A stretch of DNA of 64,000 nt from NCBI RefSeq assembly GCF_041206865.1, contig NZ_JBGEDP010000001.1, positions 1,922,001 through 1,986,000 on the forward strand. The letters run 5' to 3'. The notes beneath the pieces were generated by a model. That model saw only the letters and a list, made by a program, of their open reading frames with translations, was not told the DNA's origin and ran no database searches. The translations under genes were made by a program, and so were the position numbers. This document shows, piece by piece, positions 43,767-53,767 of this stretch (its first letter is position 1; each line of letters starts with the position of its first letter). The DNA is from Mycobacterium sp. HUMS_12744610. Lineage in GTDB: Bacteria; Actinomycetota; Actinomycetes; Mycobacteriales; Mycobacteriaceae.

Positions 43767-44148
43767 GTGGACGACACGATGGAGAGACCAATGCCCCCAA
43801 CGCTTCGCGTATCTGCGGTGGGCGTCGTGTCCGTGGCGGTGATTGCCTTCGCCGCGCCGGCGGCCGGCGAACCCGGGGACGAGATCTCGGGTGACGGCGT
43901 CTTTCTGGTGGGGCCCGACATCGCACCGGGCCTCTATCACACGGTCGGCGTCGGCCTTCGGGGTTTGGATCAACAATGTGCCGACCCAGGAGTCGATGTG
44001 GTCGTGGTTCACCTACAGCACGCGCGATGCGGCCAAGGACCATGTGCTTCAGACGAATACCTCGATCGGTCCGATGTATGCGAACATCAACACAACGGTC
44101 AAGGCCTTCGAGTCGCGGAATTGTCAACCCTGGCAGCGCGTCTCCTGA
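43767..44148 (+). pseudogene. Secreted mycobacterial hypothetical protein, frameshifted
   Basis: The 5' frame encodes a signal peptide (LRVSAVGVVSVAVIAFAAPA) and DGVFLVGPDIAPGLYHTVG. After about 43950 the frame that continues the protein is different: GVWINNVPTQESMWSWFTYS, NTSIGPMYANINTTVKAFES and RNCQPWQRVS, a pattern I recall from exported mycobacterial proteins. A small indel separates the two. It overlaps the end of the convergent fadD by 25 bp. Confidence 0.7.
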
Positions 44149-45667
44149 TCGGCGGCCATCAGCATCTCCCGCAGCCGGCGCATGTCGACCTTGCCGGTGC
44201 CGCCGCGCGGCACGTCGTCGTCGGAGTCCAGCAGCAGCCACACCGTCGGCACCTTGAAGGCGCTCAGCAGTGCGCGGGCGAGATCGCATAGCTGCGCGGC
44301 GGTGAGCGCCCGGTCGCCGCACACCACGGCCGCGCCGACCCGTTCGCCCGCCGTACCGGGCACGTTGGTGACGAACGCGCCCTCGACACCGGGGATGGTT
44401 CGCAGCGCCCGTTCGACCTCGCCGGGGTAGACGGTGGCGCCGCTGACCTTGAACATGTCGTCGGATCGGCCGCGGTAGAACAAGAACCCGTCGGCATCCA
44501 GGTGGCCGAGGTCGCCGGTGGGGTAGAAGCCGTCGGCGGTGAACAGCTCTTCGCGGCTGCGCCGGCAGATGCCGCGCAGCGTGTGCGGTCCCCGAATCTG
44601 GATCATGCCCACGGCGCCCGCCGGGAGGGGTGCGCCGGTGTCGGGGTCGACGACGCGTACCTCCATCCCGGGGAACGGCTTTCCGCAGCTGCCCCACGCC
44701 GACGCGGGCATGTCGGTGTCGGCGGGATAGCCGCAGTAGGGGCCGAACGCCTCGGTCATGCCGAACAGCGTGGCCCGCGCCCCGGCCGGGCCCGCCGCTC
44801 GGGCGGCAACAACGCCTGCAGGCTGCCGGCGCGCAGAGCCGACAGGTCAGCGCCGACCGCATCGGCGTGGCGTGCCAGCGTCTCGGCCTGGTCGGGCCAC
44901 CCGCGAAACAGCGTGACCCGTTCGTCTTCCAGTAGCCGCAGCGTGGTCTCCGGCCTCGGTATCTCCTCGGTCACCAGGGTGGCGCCGGCCAGCAGCGTCG
45001 ACAGCATTCCACTGCCGAAGCCGCCTACCCAGAAGAACGGCATCGGCAGATACAGGCGGGTGTCGGCGGTGATACAGCGGGCCGTCAGCCCCGCCCGGAC
45101 GGCGCCCAATGCGCTGCCGTGCGAATGCATCACCCCCTTGGGTGTTCCGCTGCTGCCCGAGGTGAACACGATGGCCAGCGGATCGGCCGGGACGACCGTC
45201 TCCGTCATCGCGCCGACGATCCGGCGGGCACGCTCGGTGGCGGCGTCGTCCAGCCGGGCCGCCGGCCAGACGCCCCGTAGCGCGGGGAGTTCGGGTCGCG
45301 GTACCGGTCCGAGTTCGTCCAGGTAACGGTGTCCGCGGAATTCCTCGACGCTGACCAGGAACTGCACCGATGCGGCGCGCAGCTGCGCCACCAGTTCGGC
45401 CGGCGCCAGCAGTGTGCTCAACGGCACCAGCACCGCGCCGATGCGGGTCAGCGCGATGGCCATCTTTACCCAGCGCACGCCGTTGGGCATGATCAGCCCG
45501 ACCCGGGTGCCCTTGCCGACACCGGCTTCGACGAAGGATGCGGCGAGAGCGATTGTGGTCGAATCGAGTTCGCGGTAGCTGAGGCGGGATTGCGGGTCGA
45601 TCACCATCGGCTTGGGGCCGTGCCGGGCGGCCTGCAGCCGCACCAGGTGGTCAATGGTGTCAGGCAT
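44124..45667 (-). pseudogene. AMP-dependent acyl-CoA ligase (fadD-like), frameshifted
   Basis: From ATG 45667 the frame encodes an acyl-CoA synthetase N-terminus (LVRLQAARHGPKPMVIDPQS) with the ATP loop VFTSGSSGTPKGVMHSH, but runs into ERRARPGRGPRCSA and a stop near 44756. The rest (GMTEAFGPYCGYPADTD, YPTGDLGHLDADGFLFYRGR, catalytic Lys in GTGKVDMRRL) continues in another frame. A single indel near 44785 in a GC-rich run explains this. The start overlaps the end of the next ligase gene. Confidence 0.85.
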
Positions 45668-47243
45668 CGAACAACTCCCGCAGTCGCAGCAGGTCGACTT
45701 TGCCGCTGGACAACATGGGGATATCGGCGTGCGACACGGCGAGGAACCGCCTGGGGATCTTGTACGCGGACAACTCGTCCCGCAGCGCCTCACGCAGCTC
45801 CGCCTCGTTGAAGGCGGCCCCGTCGCGTCGGACGATGACCGCGGCCACCGCCTGCCCGCGGCCGGCATCGGCGATGCCCACAACGTGGGCCGCCATGCCG
45901 CTGACCCTGGCGATGGCCCTCTCCACCTCGACCGGTGATACGTTCGCGCCCGCGGTTTTGATCATGGCTCCGAGCCGGCCGCAGAAATAGAAGAAGCCGT
46001 CGGCATCACGGCGCACGAGATCACCGGTGTGGAACCACCCGTCGGCGTCGAAGCACTCCTCGCGACTGCGCTTGTAGTAGCGCTGCATGACATACGGTCC
46101 GCGAATGCACAGTTCGCCGACCGCACCGTCGCCGACCGCACCGTCGCCGGCCGGTACGCCGGTGTCGGGGTCGACGATCAGGGTCTCGAATTCGGGGGCG
46201 GGCTTGCCGAACGAACCGCGCCGCGCCTCGGGTTGGTCGGATTCCTCGCCGCTGATCAGCATGACGCCGCCGGCCTCGGTCATCCCGAGCATGTTGTGCC
46301 GCAGCTCCGGGTCGGCCGGTCGCACCTCGGGCGCCATGATCGGGTACAGGTTGCCGCGTCGCAGCGACGACAGGTCGCGCCGACCGAAGCTCTGATGCGC
46401 GGCCAGATGGGCGATCCCGGCCACGAATCCGTTGGTGATCGTCGGCTTTTCGGCCTCGAGCAGGTCCAGCGTCGCACCCGCATCGACGGCGTTGGAGCAC
46501 ACCAGCGTCGCTCCGGCGACCATGGTGGCCAGCAGGCCGAAGGCCAACCCGCCGATCCAGAAGAACGGGGAGTTGCAGAACAGCCTCTCCTCGGCCGTCA
46601 AGCCGCGGATCGCGTTGAGGTTGCGCTGATGTCCAAGCAGCGCGAAGTGGGTGTGCACGACGCCCTTGGGGGCGCTGGAGGACCCCGAGGTGTACACGAT
46701 GGCCAGCGGGTCGCAGCCCTCGACGTCGTCCTCCAAAGCCGTCAGCAGCGCGGGGCCGACGGTTCCGGCGAGCCGGCGGACCGCGTCGTGCCCGATCGCG
46801 ATCCGGCGTAGTTGGGGTGTGGCGGTCGCGAACAGCGGCCGGGTAGGGTCGAACTCGGAATCCGATACCGCTTCGGCGATCCGTTGCGCGTAGTCAATTG
46901 ATCGAAACCGCTTCGCGCTCAGCAGAATCTGCACGTCGCTGTCGACCAGCTGCTCGCGCATCTCCCGCGCGGTGACGAACGTGGAGATCGGGATCACCAC
47001 GGCGCCGATCCGCGCCGCCGCCAGCATCCCGACCACGAACTCGGGGCCGTTGGGGTAGAGCAGGCCCACGTGAGTGCCCTTGCCGGCCCCGAGGGTGATC
47101 AGCCCGCGGGCGAGTTCCGCCGAGCGGCGATCGGCCTCACCGTAGCTGATGCGGTCACCGTCGCAGACGAGAAGCGGGTGGTGTTCGCGCGAGCGGGCCT
47201 GGTGTCGCAAAACCTCGGCGACCGTGTCGGAGTCACCGGGCAT
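45660..47243 (-). CDS. AMP-dependent acyl-CoA ligase (fadD-like)
   Basis: Protein of 527 aa of the ANL superfamily. It has ATP-binding loop IVYTSGSSSAPKGVVHTH, NMLGMTEAGG, WFHTGDLVRRDADGFFYFCG (A8 hinge region) and the C-terminal catalytic Lys in SSGKVDLLRLREL. It activates a carboxylic acid as acyl-AMP and then acyl-CoA. ATG 47243 overlaps the end of the upstream ligase gene by 11 bp. It is part of a leftward operon of three ligases and three enoyl-CoA hydratases. Confidence 0.9.
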   Translation of the reverse strand: MPGDSDTVAEVLRHQARSREHHPLLVCDGDRISYGEADRRSAELARGLITLGAGKGTHVGLLYPNGPEFVVGMLAAARIGAVVIPISTFVTAREMREQLVDSDVQILLSAKRFRSIDYAQRIAEAVSDSEFDPTRPLFATATPQLRRIAIGHDAVRRLAGTVGPALLTALEDDVEGCDPLAIVYTSGSSSAPKGVVHTHFALLGHQRNLNAIRGLTAEERLFCNSPFFWIGGLAFGLLATMVAGATLVCSNAVDAGATLDLLEAEKPTITNGFVAGIAHLAAHQSFGRRDLSSLRRGNLYPIMAPEVRPADPELRHNMLGMTEAGGVMLISGEESDQPEARRGSFGKPAPEFETLIVDPDTGVPAGDGAVGDGAVGELCIRGPYVMQRYYKRSREECFDADGWFHTGDLVRRDADGFFYFCGRLGAMIKTAGANVSPVEVERAIARVSGMAAHVVGIADAGRGQAVAAVIVRRDGAAFNEAELREALRDELSAYKIPRRFLAVSHADIPMLSSGKVDLLRLRELFDA

Positions 47244-48708
47244 GGGCACTCTGGGCGGCCTCGACGCTGAAGAAGCGCCGGATGGCGGCGAGGTCGGCTT
47301 TGCCCGACGGCGTTCGCGGTATCGTGTCGACAATGGCGATCTCCGTCGGAATCTCGTATGGCGCCAAGCGGTTCCGCAGGTATTCGGCCAGCGCAGTGGC
47401 GTCGGCGGCCGCGGGTGCGCGCAGCTCGACCATGGCGACCGGCGTCTCCCCGAGGCGGGCGTCGGCTCGCCCGACCACGGCGGCACCGGCCACCGCGGGG
47501 TGGCCCTCCAGTGCGGTGCGCACGTCGTCGGGCATCACCTTGAACCCGCCCCGGATGATCGCCTGGTCGGCGCGCCCGAGGATCCACAGGAAGCCGTCGG
47601 CGTCGATGCGCGCCAGGTCCGTGGTCCGCATCCAGCGGGCGGAGGGCCCCAGCTGCCCGGGCTTGACTTCCAGCAGGCCGACCGCGCCGGGCGGCACCGG
47701 CGTGCCGTTCTCGGCGACCACCCGCAGCTGCGTGCCCGGGTTGGCCCGCCCGACACTGCCGCGCTTGTCGCGCCAGTGCCTTTCGTGGTCGACGAGCGTC
47801 CAGCCGGCCACCCCGCCGCCGAATTCCGTTGCCGCATAGGAGGTCAGGACCGGAATTCCGTATTTCTCGGTGAAGGCGTCGGCGTCGTCGGCCGACAGGG
47901 GGGCGGTGCCGCAGGTGACGGCCCGGATGCTTGCCAGGTCGGCCCGGGGCAGGCCCGAATGCAGCACCGTGCGCAGCGCGGCCGGGACCAGCGACACCGC
48001 GCGGGGCCGGTGGGCGCGCACCGCGGCGGCCCATGCGTTGAGCTCGAACCGTTCGAGCAGCACGAAGGGTCTCGCCTCGGCCACGCATTGCAATACCCGG
48101 AACACGCCGCCGATGTGCACCAGCGGCGAATTGACGATCGCGACGCCGCGCCGCACGCCGGTGGGGGCCGGCGCGCGGTCGGGATCGGGTCCCAGCACGC
48201 TGCGCGCCAGCATGTCATAGCTCAGGTCGATCCGTTTGGGGGGGCCGGTCGTGCCGCTGGTCAGCATCCGCACCGCCACCCCGTTGCGCGGGACGGGCCC
48301 GGCGCCGCCCGGCGGCGACCCGGCGGGGCCGTTCGCGAGCACCGGGATCGGCAGCGCCGGGGTGCCCGGGGGGACCAGCGCGCCGAGATCCGCGCCCTCG
48401 CCTACGATCAGCGGCAGCCCGAGCGCGGCGATGTCGGCCTTGGTGCGGTCGTCGCCGCGGGTCGGGTTGATGACGACGACGGTCCCGCCGCCCAGCAACA
48501 CGCCCAGCAGCGCCGCCACGTGGCCGGGACGGTTGCGCAGCAACATCCCGACCTCGCCCCCGCGCCTGGCAGCCCCAGCACCGACGCGCCCCGCCATGGC
48601 TCCCAGCCCTCCCCACGAAAGCCATTGCCCGTCATACTCGATGGCCCGCGAGCCTGGTTGCAGCGCCAGGACGTCGGCGATGCGCCGGCTGAGCGGGTGG
48701 GGCGGCAT
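47233..48708 (-). CDS. AMP-dependent acyl-CoA ligase (fadD-like), diverged
   Basis: Protein of 491 aa. Its P-loop-like segment reads RMLTSGTTGPPKRIDLSYDM, where the usual Gly-Val after Lys is replaced by Arg-Ile. YAATEFGGG, MRTTDLARIDADGFLWILGR, RGGFKVMPDDV and the Lys of TPSGKADLAAIRRF complete the ANL pattern. The ATG overlaps the enoyl-CoA hydratase stop by one base (TGATG). Substrate is unknown. Confidence 0.88.
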   Translation of the reverse strand: MPPHPLSRRIADVLALQPGSRAIEYDGQWLSWGGLGAMAGRVGAGAARRGGEVGMLLRNRPGHVAALLGVLLGGGTVVVINPTRGDDRTKADIAALGLPLIVGEGADLGALVPPGTPALPIPVLANGPAGSPPGGAGPVPRNGVAVRMLTSGTTGPPKRIDLSYDMLARSVLGPDPDRAPAPTGVRRGVAIVNSPLVHIGGVFRVLQCVAEARPFVLLERFELNAWAAAVRAHRPRAVSLVPAALRTVLHSGLPRADLASIRAVTCGTAPLSADDADAFTEKYGIPVLTSYAATEFGGGVAGWTLVDHERHWRDKRGSVGRANPGTQLRVVAENGTPVPPGAVGLLEVKPGQLGPSARWMRTTDLARIDADGFLWILGRADQAIIRGGFKVMPDDVRTALEGHPAVAGAAVVGRADARLGETPVAMVELRAPAAADATALAEYLRNRLAPYEIPTEIAIVDTIPRTPSGKADLAAIRRFFSVEAAQSAHAR

Positions 48709-49505
48709 CAGCGGATTCTCGGTTCTCCGCGGCCCGGCTTCGCACCGGCGGCCGCCCGTTGCGCGGCCAGTTCGGCCGTCCCCAACGGGTTGCCCAGCCG
48801 GGTGTAGACGAGGCCCTGTTCCAGGGCGGCGCGGTAGGGCTTGTCCAACGATTCCCAGATCGCCTTCACCGTGCCCTGGGTGGCCGACGGCGGCTTTGCG
48901 GCGATCGCCGCGGCGATCTCGTGGGCGCGGGCCCACAGCCGCTCGGCCGGGACGACCTCCGACACCAACCCGATCCGCAGCGCGGTGCCGGCGCCGACGC
49001 GTTCGTCGTTGCCCATCAAGGCCATGCGCAGGGTCTCGCCCAGGCCGACGCGTCGCATCAGGCCGATGGGCTCGAGCGCACAGACCAGGCCGGCCGAGAC
49101 GTGCGAGTCGAAGAACGTGGCGTCGTCCGAGCAGATCACGACGTCGGATTCGTTGACGAAGTAGAAGGCCCCCGCGGTGCACATGCCCTGCACCGCGCAC
49201 ACCACCGGCTTCCACACCTTCTGCCACTTGGGGCTGAGGAATTCGCCGGGATCCTCGTGGGTCCAGACATTTTCGGGTTGGCCGTACGGCGTCTTGACGT
49301 CCAGGCCGGCGCTGAACGCCCGCGATCCCGCCGCCCGCAGCACCACGGCATGCACCGAGTCGTCGAGCTTGAGGGTGCGCCACGCCTCGGCCATCTCCGT
49401 GCACATGGTGCGGTCGAAGGCGTTGAGCCGCTCGGGCCGGTTCAGCGTGATGGTGGCGACGTGGTCGGTGGCGTCGACGTCGAGAAGGATGGTCTCGAAG
49501 TTCAT
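48708..49505 (-). CDS. Enoyl-CoA hydratase/isomerase family protein
   Basis: Crotonase-fold protein of 265 aa: VATITLNRPERLNAFDRTMC, SAGLDVKT for the first oxyanion-hole segment, and AVQGMCTAGAFYFVNESDVV for the second. It probably adds water to an enoyl-CoA or isomerises it. The ATG at 49505 overlaps the stop of the upstream hydratase (ATGA); an ATG six bases upstream is also possible. Confidence 0.9.
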   Translation of the reverse strand: MNFETILLDVDATDHVATITLNRPERLNAFDRTMCTEMAEAWRTLKLDDSVHAVVLRAAGSRAFSAGLDVKTPYGQPENVWTHEDPGEFLSPKWQKVWKPVVCAVQGMCTAGAFYFVNESDVVICSDDATFFDSHVSAGLVCALEPIGLMRRVGLGETLRMALMGNDERVGAGTALRIGLVSEVVPAERLWARAHEIAAAIAAKPPSATQGTVKAIWESLDKPYRAALEQGLVYTRLGNPLGTAELAAQRAAAGAKPGRGEPRIR

Positions 49506-50314
49506 CGGCATTGCCAATCGGGCGTGCGCTTCTCGACGAAGGCCCTGGGGCCCTCGGCCGCGTCCTCGGTGCGCAGCACCCGCTCGCGGAACGTCTCGGC
49601 CATGATCTCGGCTTCGTGCAGCGGCACGTCGAGTCCCTTCAGGATGGCCAGCCGGGTGCCCCGGACCGCCAGCGGCGCATTGGAGTTGACGATGCCGGCG
49701 ATCTCGTGGGCCCGCTGCAGGAGGCGGTCGTGCTCGACGACCTCGCTGATCAATCCGAGTTCGTAGGCGCGCTGTGCGCTCATGCGCTCGTGTTTGCCCA
49801 TCAACGCCATGCGCAGCGCGATGGAGCGGGGCAGCACCCGCGAGACCCGTACCATCTCGCGCCCGGCCACCAGGCCGATGCTCACATGCGGGTCGAAGAA
49901 CGTCGCCTGCTCCGAGGCGATCACGATGTCGGAGGTGGTGACCCAGTCCATGCCTGCGCCACAGCACAACCCGTTGACCGCCGCCAGCACCGGCTTGGCC
50001 GCCGTGCGAAACGGGGGCGTGCCCTCCTGTGGCGCCTCCCACTGGTCGTAGGTCGACAGGTAGGGACGCTCGTAGATCACCTTGCCGTCCTCGGGAATGG
50101 CCGTGACGTCGGCCCCCGTGCAGAACGCGCGACCCGTGCCCGTGACTATGGTCAGCCACACGTTGTCGTCGTTCTCGGCCTCGTGGTAGGCGGCGCGCAG
50201 TTCGGTGATCATGTGCGGGCTGAGCGCGTTGAGGGCGGCCGGGCGGTTCAGCGTGATCGTGGCGGTGTGCCCGTCGACGGCGTAGCTGATGGTGTCGAAG
50301 GAGTCAGAGGGCAT
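49502..50314 (-). CDS. Enoyl-CoA hydratase/isomerase family protein
   Basis: Crotonase-fold protein of 270 aa with TATITLNRPAALNALSPHMI, FCTGADVTAIPEDGKVIYER and AAVNGLCCGAGMDWVTTSDI. Its C-terminal VEKRTPDW is the usual crotonase tail. It is closely related in layout to its operon neighbours, so the three may handle successive intermediates. It lies 21 bp downstream of the third hydratase. Confidence 0.9.
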   Translation of the reverse strand: MPSDSFDTISYAVDGHTATITLNRPAALNALSPHMITELRAAYHEAENDDNVWLTIVTGTGRAFCTGADVTAIPEDGKVIYERPYLSTYDQWEAPQEGTPPFRTAAKPVLAAVNGLCCGAGMDWVTTSDIVIASEQATFFDPHVSIGLVAGREMVRVSRVLPRSIALRMALMGKHERMSAQRAYELGLISEVVEHDRLLQRAHEIAGIVNSNAPLAVRGTRLAILKGLDVPLHEAEIMAETFRERVLRTEDAAEGPRAFVEKRTPDWQCR

Positions 50315-50335
50315 CCGTGTTTCCCTTCATGGAGG

Positions 50336-51151
50336 TCATCGGCCACGGAACCGCGGTGCGCGCCGTTGCCGGAAGGCTTCCAGGCCTTCTTTGAAATCGC
50401 CTGTCCGGCAGGCCAGTTCCAGGCTGAAAAGCTCTTGCGTCAGGGACTCGGCCAGGCCGGCGCCCTGGCCGAACGCCAGGGCCTGCTTGGCCAGCCCGAT
50501 CGCCACCGTCGGCCCGCCGGCCAGCCGCTCCAGCAGCTTTTCACATGCGTCGTCGAGTACCGGCGGTTCGACGGCCTGGTGGATCATGCCCCACTCGGCG
50601 GCATCGGTCGCCCCCACCTTCTCCCCGAGCAGCAGCATCCGCCTGGCCCGCGCCACGCCGGCCAGGCGGGGCAGCAGCCAGGTGGAACCGGAGTCCGGAC
50701 TGAAACCGCGCTCCACGAACGGCTCCCAGAAGACGGCGTCGGCGGCGGCCACGGTGAAGTCGGCGGCCAGCGCCAGGTTGCAGCCGAACCCCACCGCCCA
50801 TCCGCGCACGGCGCAGACGACCGGCAGGTGGATGCCGGCGACGAGTTCGATCACGCGGTGGGCCCCATGGGGGATGCGGCGCACCAGATCGCCGGTGCGG
50901 GGACGCTCGCGGTCGTTGGCGGCCAGCCAATCGGCGCCGGCGCAGAAGTCGCGTCCGGCCGCCGTGATCAGCACCGCTCGGAGCGAGTCGTCGGCGGCGG
51001 CGGAGGTCAGCGTATCGACGAGCGTCTCGATCATCTTGGGGGTCAACGAGTTACGCCGATCAGGGCGATTAAGGACGATGCGCAACATCGCGTCGTCGCG
51101 GCAAGCTGTCACCGAGCCCCCGGCGCCGACCGCGTCAGCCTCGTGACTCAC
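50336..51151 (-). CDS. Enoyl-CoA hydratase/isomerase family protein
   Basis: Crotonase-fold protein of about 271 aa: LRIVLNRPDRRNSLTPKMIE, FCAGADWLA and AVRGWAVGFGCNLALAADFT, tail EAFRQRRAPRFRG. GTG 51151 is chosen because the longer frame from ATG 51190 would place the start inside a palindromic operator candidate and adds non-conserved residues. It is the first gene of the leftward hydratase-ligase operon. Confidence 0.85.
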   Translation of the reverse strand: MSHEADAVGAGGSVTACRDDAMLRIVLNRPDRRNSLTPKMIETLVDTLTSAAADDSLRAVLITAAGRDFCAGADWLAANDRERPRTGDLVRRIPHGAHRVIELVAGIHLPVVCAVRGWAVGFGCNLALAADFTVAAADAVFWEPFVERGFSPDSGSTWLLPRLAGVARARRMLLLGEKVGATDAAEWGMIHQAVEPPVLDDACEKLLERLAGGPTVAIGLAKQALAFGQGAGLAESLTQELFSLELACRTGDFKEGLEAFRQRRAPRFRGR

Positions 51152-51188
51152 CGTCGGAACCCGGCCTTTCTCGGCGATACGGTTACCC

Positions 51189-51220
51189 ATACAGTAGGCA
51201 ATACGATTGCTACGCTGTAT
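51189..51220. promoter_or_regulatory. Inverted-repeat operator candidate in divergent promoter
   Basis: ATACAGTAGGCAAT and, after three bases, ATTGCTACGCTGTAT form an imperfect inverted repeat with matching ATACAG and GCAAT blocks. It lies between the leftward hydratase-ligase operon and the rightward thioesterase gene. The ACAGTA element recurs at 53768 and 56664. Confidence 0.6.
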
Positions 51221-51292
51221 AAGTTAGCAAGGAAACGCTGTTGACGGAACCAGCGGGGCGGAACCCTGCGAAAGAGGCCGAAAGAGGACACC

Positions 51293-51952
51293 ATGGCGGC
51301 GCTCGGTGACGGCAGGTTCGGCGAGGCGCCGCTCGCCCAGACCGTGGCCGCCGCCGGTGCGATGCGCCGCCTCACCGCGCTGCTGCTCAGTCTCGAGCAT
51401 CCGCACCCGGCGGTGGACGACATGCTGGAGAAGTTCGCCGGCTGGGAGGGCGCGCTGGCCGCCGCGGCGCCGGCGGACCCGACCCCCAGGATGGCCGGCG
51501 ACGACGATCGCGGGCGGGTCTATCTCAACCACGCCGGTGACATCGGCGCCTACAACCCGTGCTTCCCCGAGTATCGCTTCGACCGCCTCGACGCCGCGCG
51601 GGCCGACGGCCGGGTGTCCTTCCCGCTGGTCTACGAAGGCCCGCCGGGCCTGGTGCACGGTGGCTTCCTGGCGGTGTTCTTCGACTGCGTGATCCAGCAC
51701 CACAACTGTGCGACGGGCCTTTCCGGGAAGACCCGGTCGCTGGGCGTGAGGTTTCGGCGGCCGACGCCGGTGCTGGCCGAGTTGCGCTTCGAGATCTCCC
51801 GGTCGGCGGCGGAGTGGGGCATCGTCTCGACGGCGCGGCTGCTGGCCGGCGACGAGGTGCTCTGCACGGGTGAGGTGAGCACGCTGGCGTCGCCACCGGA
51901 GAAGCTGGCCGCCTCCGGGTTCGCCAGACGGCGGAAGGAGCTGGCCACATGA
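51293..51952 (+). CDS. Hotdog-fold thioesterase-like protein (PaaI/4HBT superfamily)
   Basis: Protein of 219 aa. The C-terminal part has the hotdog pattern PPGLVHGGFLAVFFDCVIQH, SLGVRFRRPTPVLAELRFE and GDEVLCTGEVSTLA, with HGGFLA in the position of the conserved HGG motif. It may hydrolyse acyl-CoA or bind an acyl-thioester. The N-terminal 75 residues are helical. AAAGAGG precedes ATG 51293. The stop overlaps the next start (ATGA). Confidence 0.8.
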   Translation: MAALGDGRFGEAPLAQTVAAAGAMRRLTALLLSLEHPHPAVDDMLEKFAGWEGALAAAAPADPTPRMAGDDDRGRVYLNHAGDIGAYNPCFPEYRFDRLDAARADGRVSFPLVYEGPPGLVHGGFLAVFFDCVIQHHNCATGLSGKTRSLGVRFRRPTPVLAELRFEISRSAAEWGIVSTARLLAGDEVLCTGEVSTLASPPEKLAASGFARRRKELAT

Positions 51953-52824
51953 CCTCCGCGGGGACTTCGGACGAGCGGGTGCTTTTCGACGTGGAGCCCG
52001 ACCGGCGCATCGCGACGATCACCCTCAACGATCCCGGGCGCCGCAACTCCTACGACGCCGCGATGCGGGACGCCGTGGAACGCTGCCTGGACCGCGTAGC
52101 CGAGGACGACGACCTCACCGTGGTGCTGCTGCGCGGGGCCGGCGGGGTCTTCTCCGCGGGGGCCGACATGAACAACGCGTACGGCTGGTACGGCGGTGAC
52201 TCGCCCAGGCGACGGCCCAGCCAACGCCGCCGGCTCACCGTGGACCGCAAGACATTCGGCTTCTACCACAATCTCCTGGGCTTCCCGAAAGTGACGGTGG
52301 GGGAGATCGCGGGCTACGCCCTCGGCGGCGGATTCGAGATGGCGCTGATGACCGACATCTCCGTCATCGCCCGCGACACCCGGATCGGCATGCCGGCGAC
52401 GCGCTTCCTCGGGCCGGCGCTCGGCAGCCTGCACATGTTCTTCCACCGGCTGGGGCCGGTGCTGGCCCGGCGCCTGTTGCTGACCGGCGACATCGTCACG
52501 GCCGGCGAGCTCGAACACCTCGGAATCTTCACCGACACATGCGCTCCCGGCGCCGTCACGGCGCGGGCGCGCTATTGGGCCGAGAAGGCGGCCAGGATGC
52601 CCGCCGACGGGGTCGTCATCGCCAAGGAGGCGTTCCGCCTCGTCGAGCAGACCCAGGCGTACCAGGGCGAGGAGGTCGCGAGTTACCTGTTCCACGCCTT
52701 CGGCACCAACCTGCAGTTCGGGCCGGGGGAGTTCAACTTCGTCAAGACCCGGGCCGAGCACGGTACCAAGGAGGCGTTCCGGTTGCGTGACGAACACTTC
52801 CACGTGCCCGAACCGGAAGCGTGA
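51949..52824 (+). CDS. Enoyl-CoA hydratase/isomerase family protein
   Basis: Crotonase-fold protein of 291 aa: IATITLNDPGRRNSYDAAMR, FSAGADMNNAYGWYGGD and EIAGYALGGGFEMALMTDIS. It has a slightly longer loop (DSPRRRPSQRRRLTVD) after the first oxyanion segment than its paralogues. Coupled to the thioesterase gene by a 4-bp overlap. Convergent with the TetR gene. Confidence 0.9.
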   Translation: MTSAGTSDERVLFDVEPDRRIATITLNDPGRRNSYDAAMRDAVERCLDRVAEDDDLTVVLLRGAGGVFSAGADMNNAYGWYGGDSPRRRPSQRRRLTVDRKTFGFYHNLLGFPKVTVGEIAGYALGGGFEMALMTDISVIARDTRIGMPATRFLGPALGSLHMFFHRLGPVLARRLLLTGDIVTAGELEHLGIFTDTCAPGAVTARARYWAEKAARMPADGVVIAKEAFRLVEQTQAYQGEEVASYLFHAFGTNLQFGPGEFNFVKTRAEHGTKEAFRLRDEHFHVPEPEA

Positions 52825-52849
52825 CAACGCAACCCGGAAACTCGCGTCG

Positions 52850-53641
52850 CTAGCGCGGCGGGGATGCCTTGGTCCGTCCCCGCTGGGCCGGTGACTTGGT
52901 GGCTCGGCGTTGCCGGGACGCCGCCGACTTCGCGGACCCGGCGCCCTCCTCGATCAGCCGGCCGGCATGCTCGAGGATGCAGTTGAGGCCGTACTCGAAA
53001 TTCGCCTCGTCGGGGGCCCCGATGCGGTGACCCTGGCCGCTCACCTGGGCGATCAGGGGTGTCGTCGTCGGGTCTATGGCCACGGCATCCTCGATCGCAC
53101 GCGCGCCGTTGTCCGCCGACTGGTTCTTCTCGTACAGCCGGTGCAGCACCACCGATCCGCGGACGTGGACCGAGACCGCGGAGTAGGTGTCGAACGCATC
53201 CTGGGGCGAAAGGCCTGCCTCCACCAGGTTGGCGATCGCCCGCTCCACCTCCTGGGCGCCCAGGCGGGCGGCTTTCGGGCTCAACGCGGCCCGGATCAGA
53301 ATCAGGTCGCACAGGATTGGGTTGCCCATGAACGTCTTACGCATCAGGCGCGCGTGGTTGCGCAGGGTCTCGCGCCAGTCGCTGGCTTCGACGTACGGGG
53401 TGGCGAACACGTACTTGCTCAGGGCGCGGTCGGTCATCGCGTTGAGCAGATCGTCTTTCTTGCGGAAGTACCAGTAGATGCTCGTGACGCCGACACCGAG
53501 GTGCTTGCCGAGCAGCGGCATGCTCAAGTTGTCTATCGAAACCTGTTCCGCGAGTTCGAATGCGCCACTGATGATGTCGTCGGGGTTGATGGACCCGCGC
53601 TCACGTCGTCGACGCTTATCGGCGGTGGCCTGCTTTGCCAC
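52850..53641 (-). CDS. TetR-family transcriptional regulator
   Basis: Protein of 263 aa. The N-terminal HTH (LSMPLLGKHLGVGVTSIYWY, FRKKDDLLNAMTDRAL) is typical TetR. The ligand domain follows, and the C-terminus is a basic tail rich in Arg/Lys (RQRRATKSPAQRGRTKASPP). It is likely the local repressor of the acyl-CoA genes; a site related to two other promoters lies 127 bp upstream of its start. Confidence 0.9.
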   Translation of the reverse strand: MAKQATADKRRRRERGSINPDDIISGAFELAEQVSIDNLSMPLLGKHLGVGVTSIYWYFRKKDDLLNAMTDRALSKYVFATPYVEASDWRETLRNHARLMRKTFMGNPILCDLILIRAALSPKAARLGAQEVERAIANLVEAGLSPQDAFDTYSAVSVHVRGSVVLHRLYEKNQSADNGARAIEDAVAIDPTTTPLIAQVSGQGHRIGAPDEANFEYGLNCILEHAGRLIEEGAGSAKSAASRQRRATKSPAQRGRTKASPPR

Positions 53642-53767
53642 TACGGGGCACCTCCATCAGATCTCGCTTGTGCATTGGCGTCTCGGCCGTTCGGTTCCGA
53701 CCGTCAACCTTACCGGTGGGTGGTCTGCGCATCGTGGCGACAGCCTTTCCTGCGGTTTTTCATCTGC

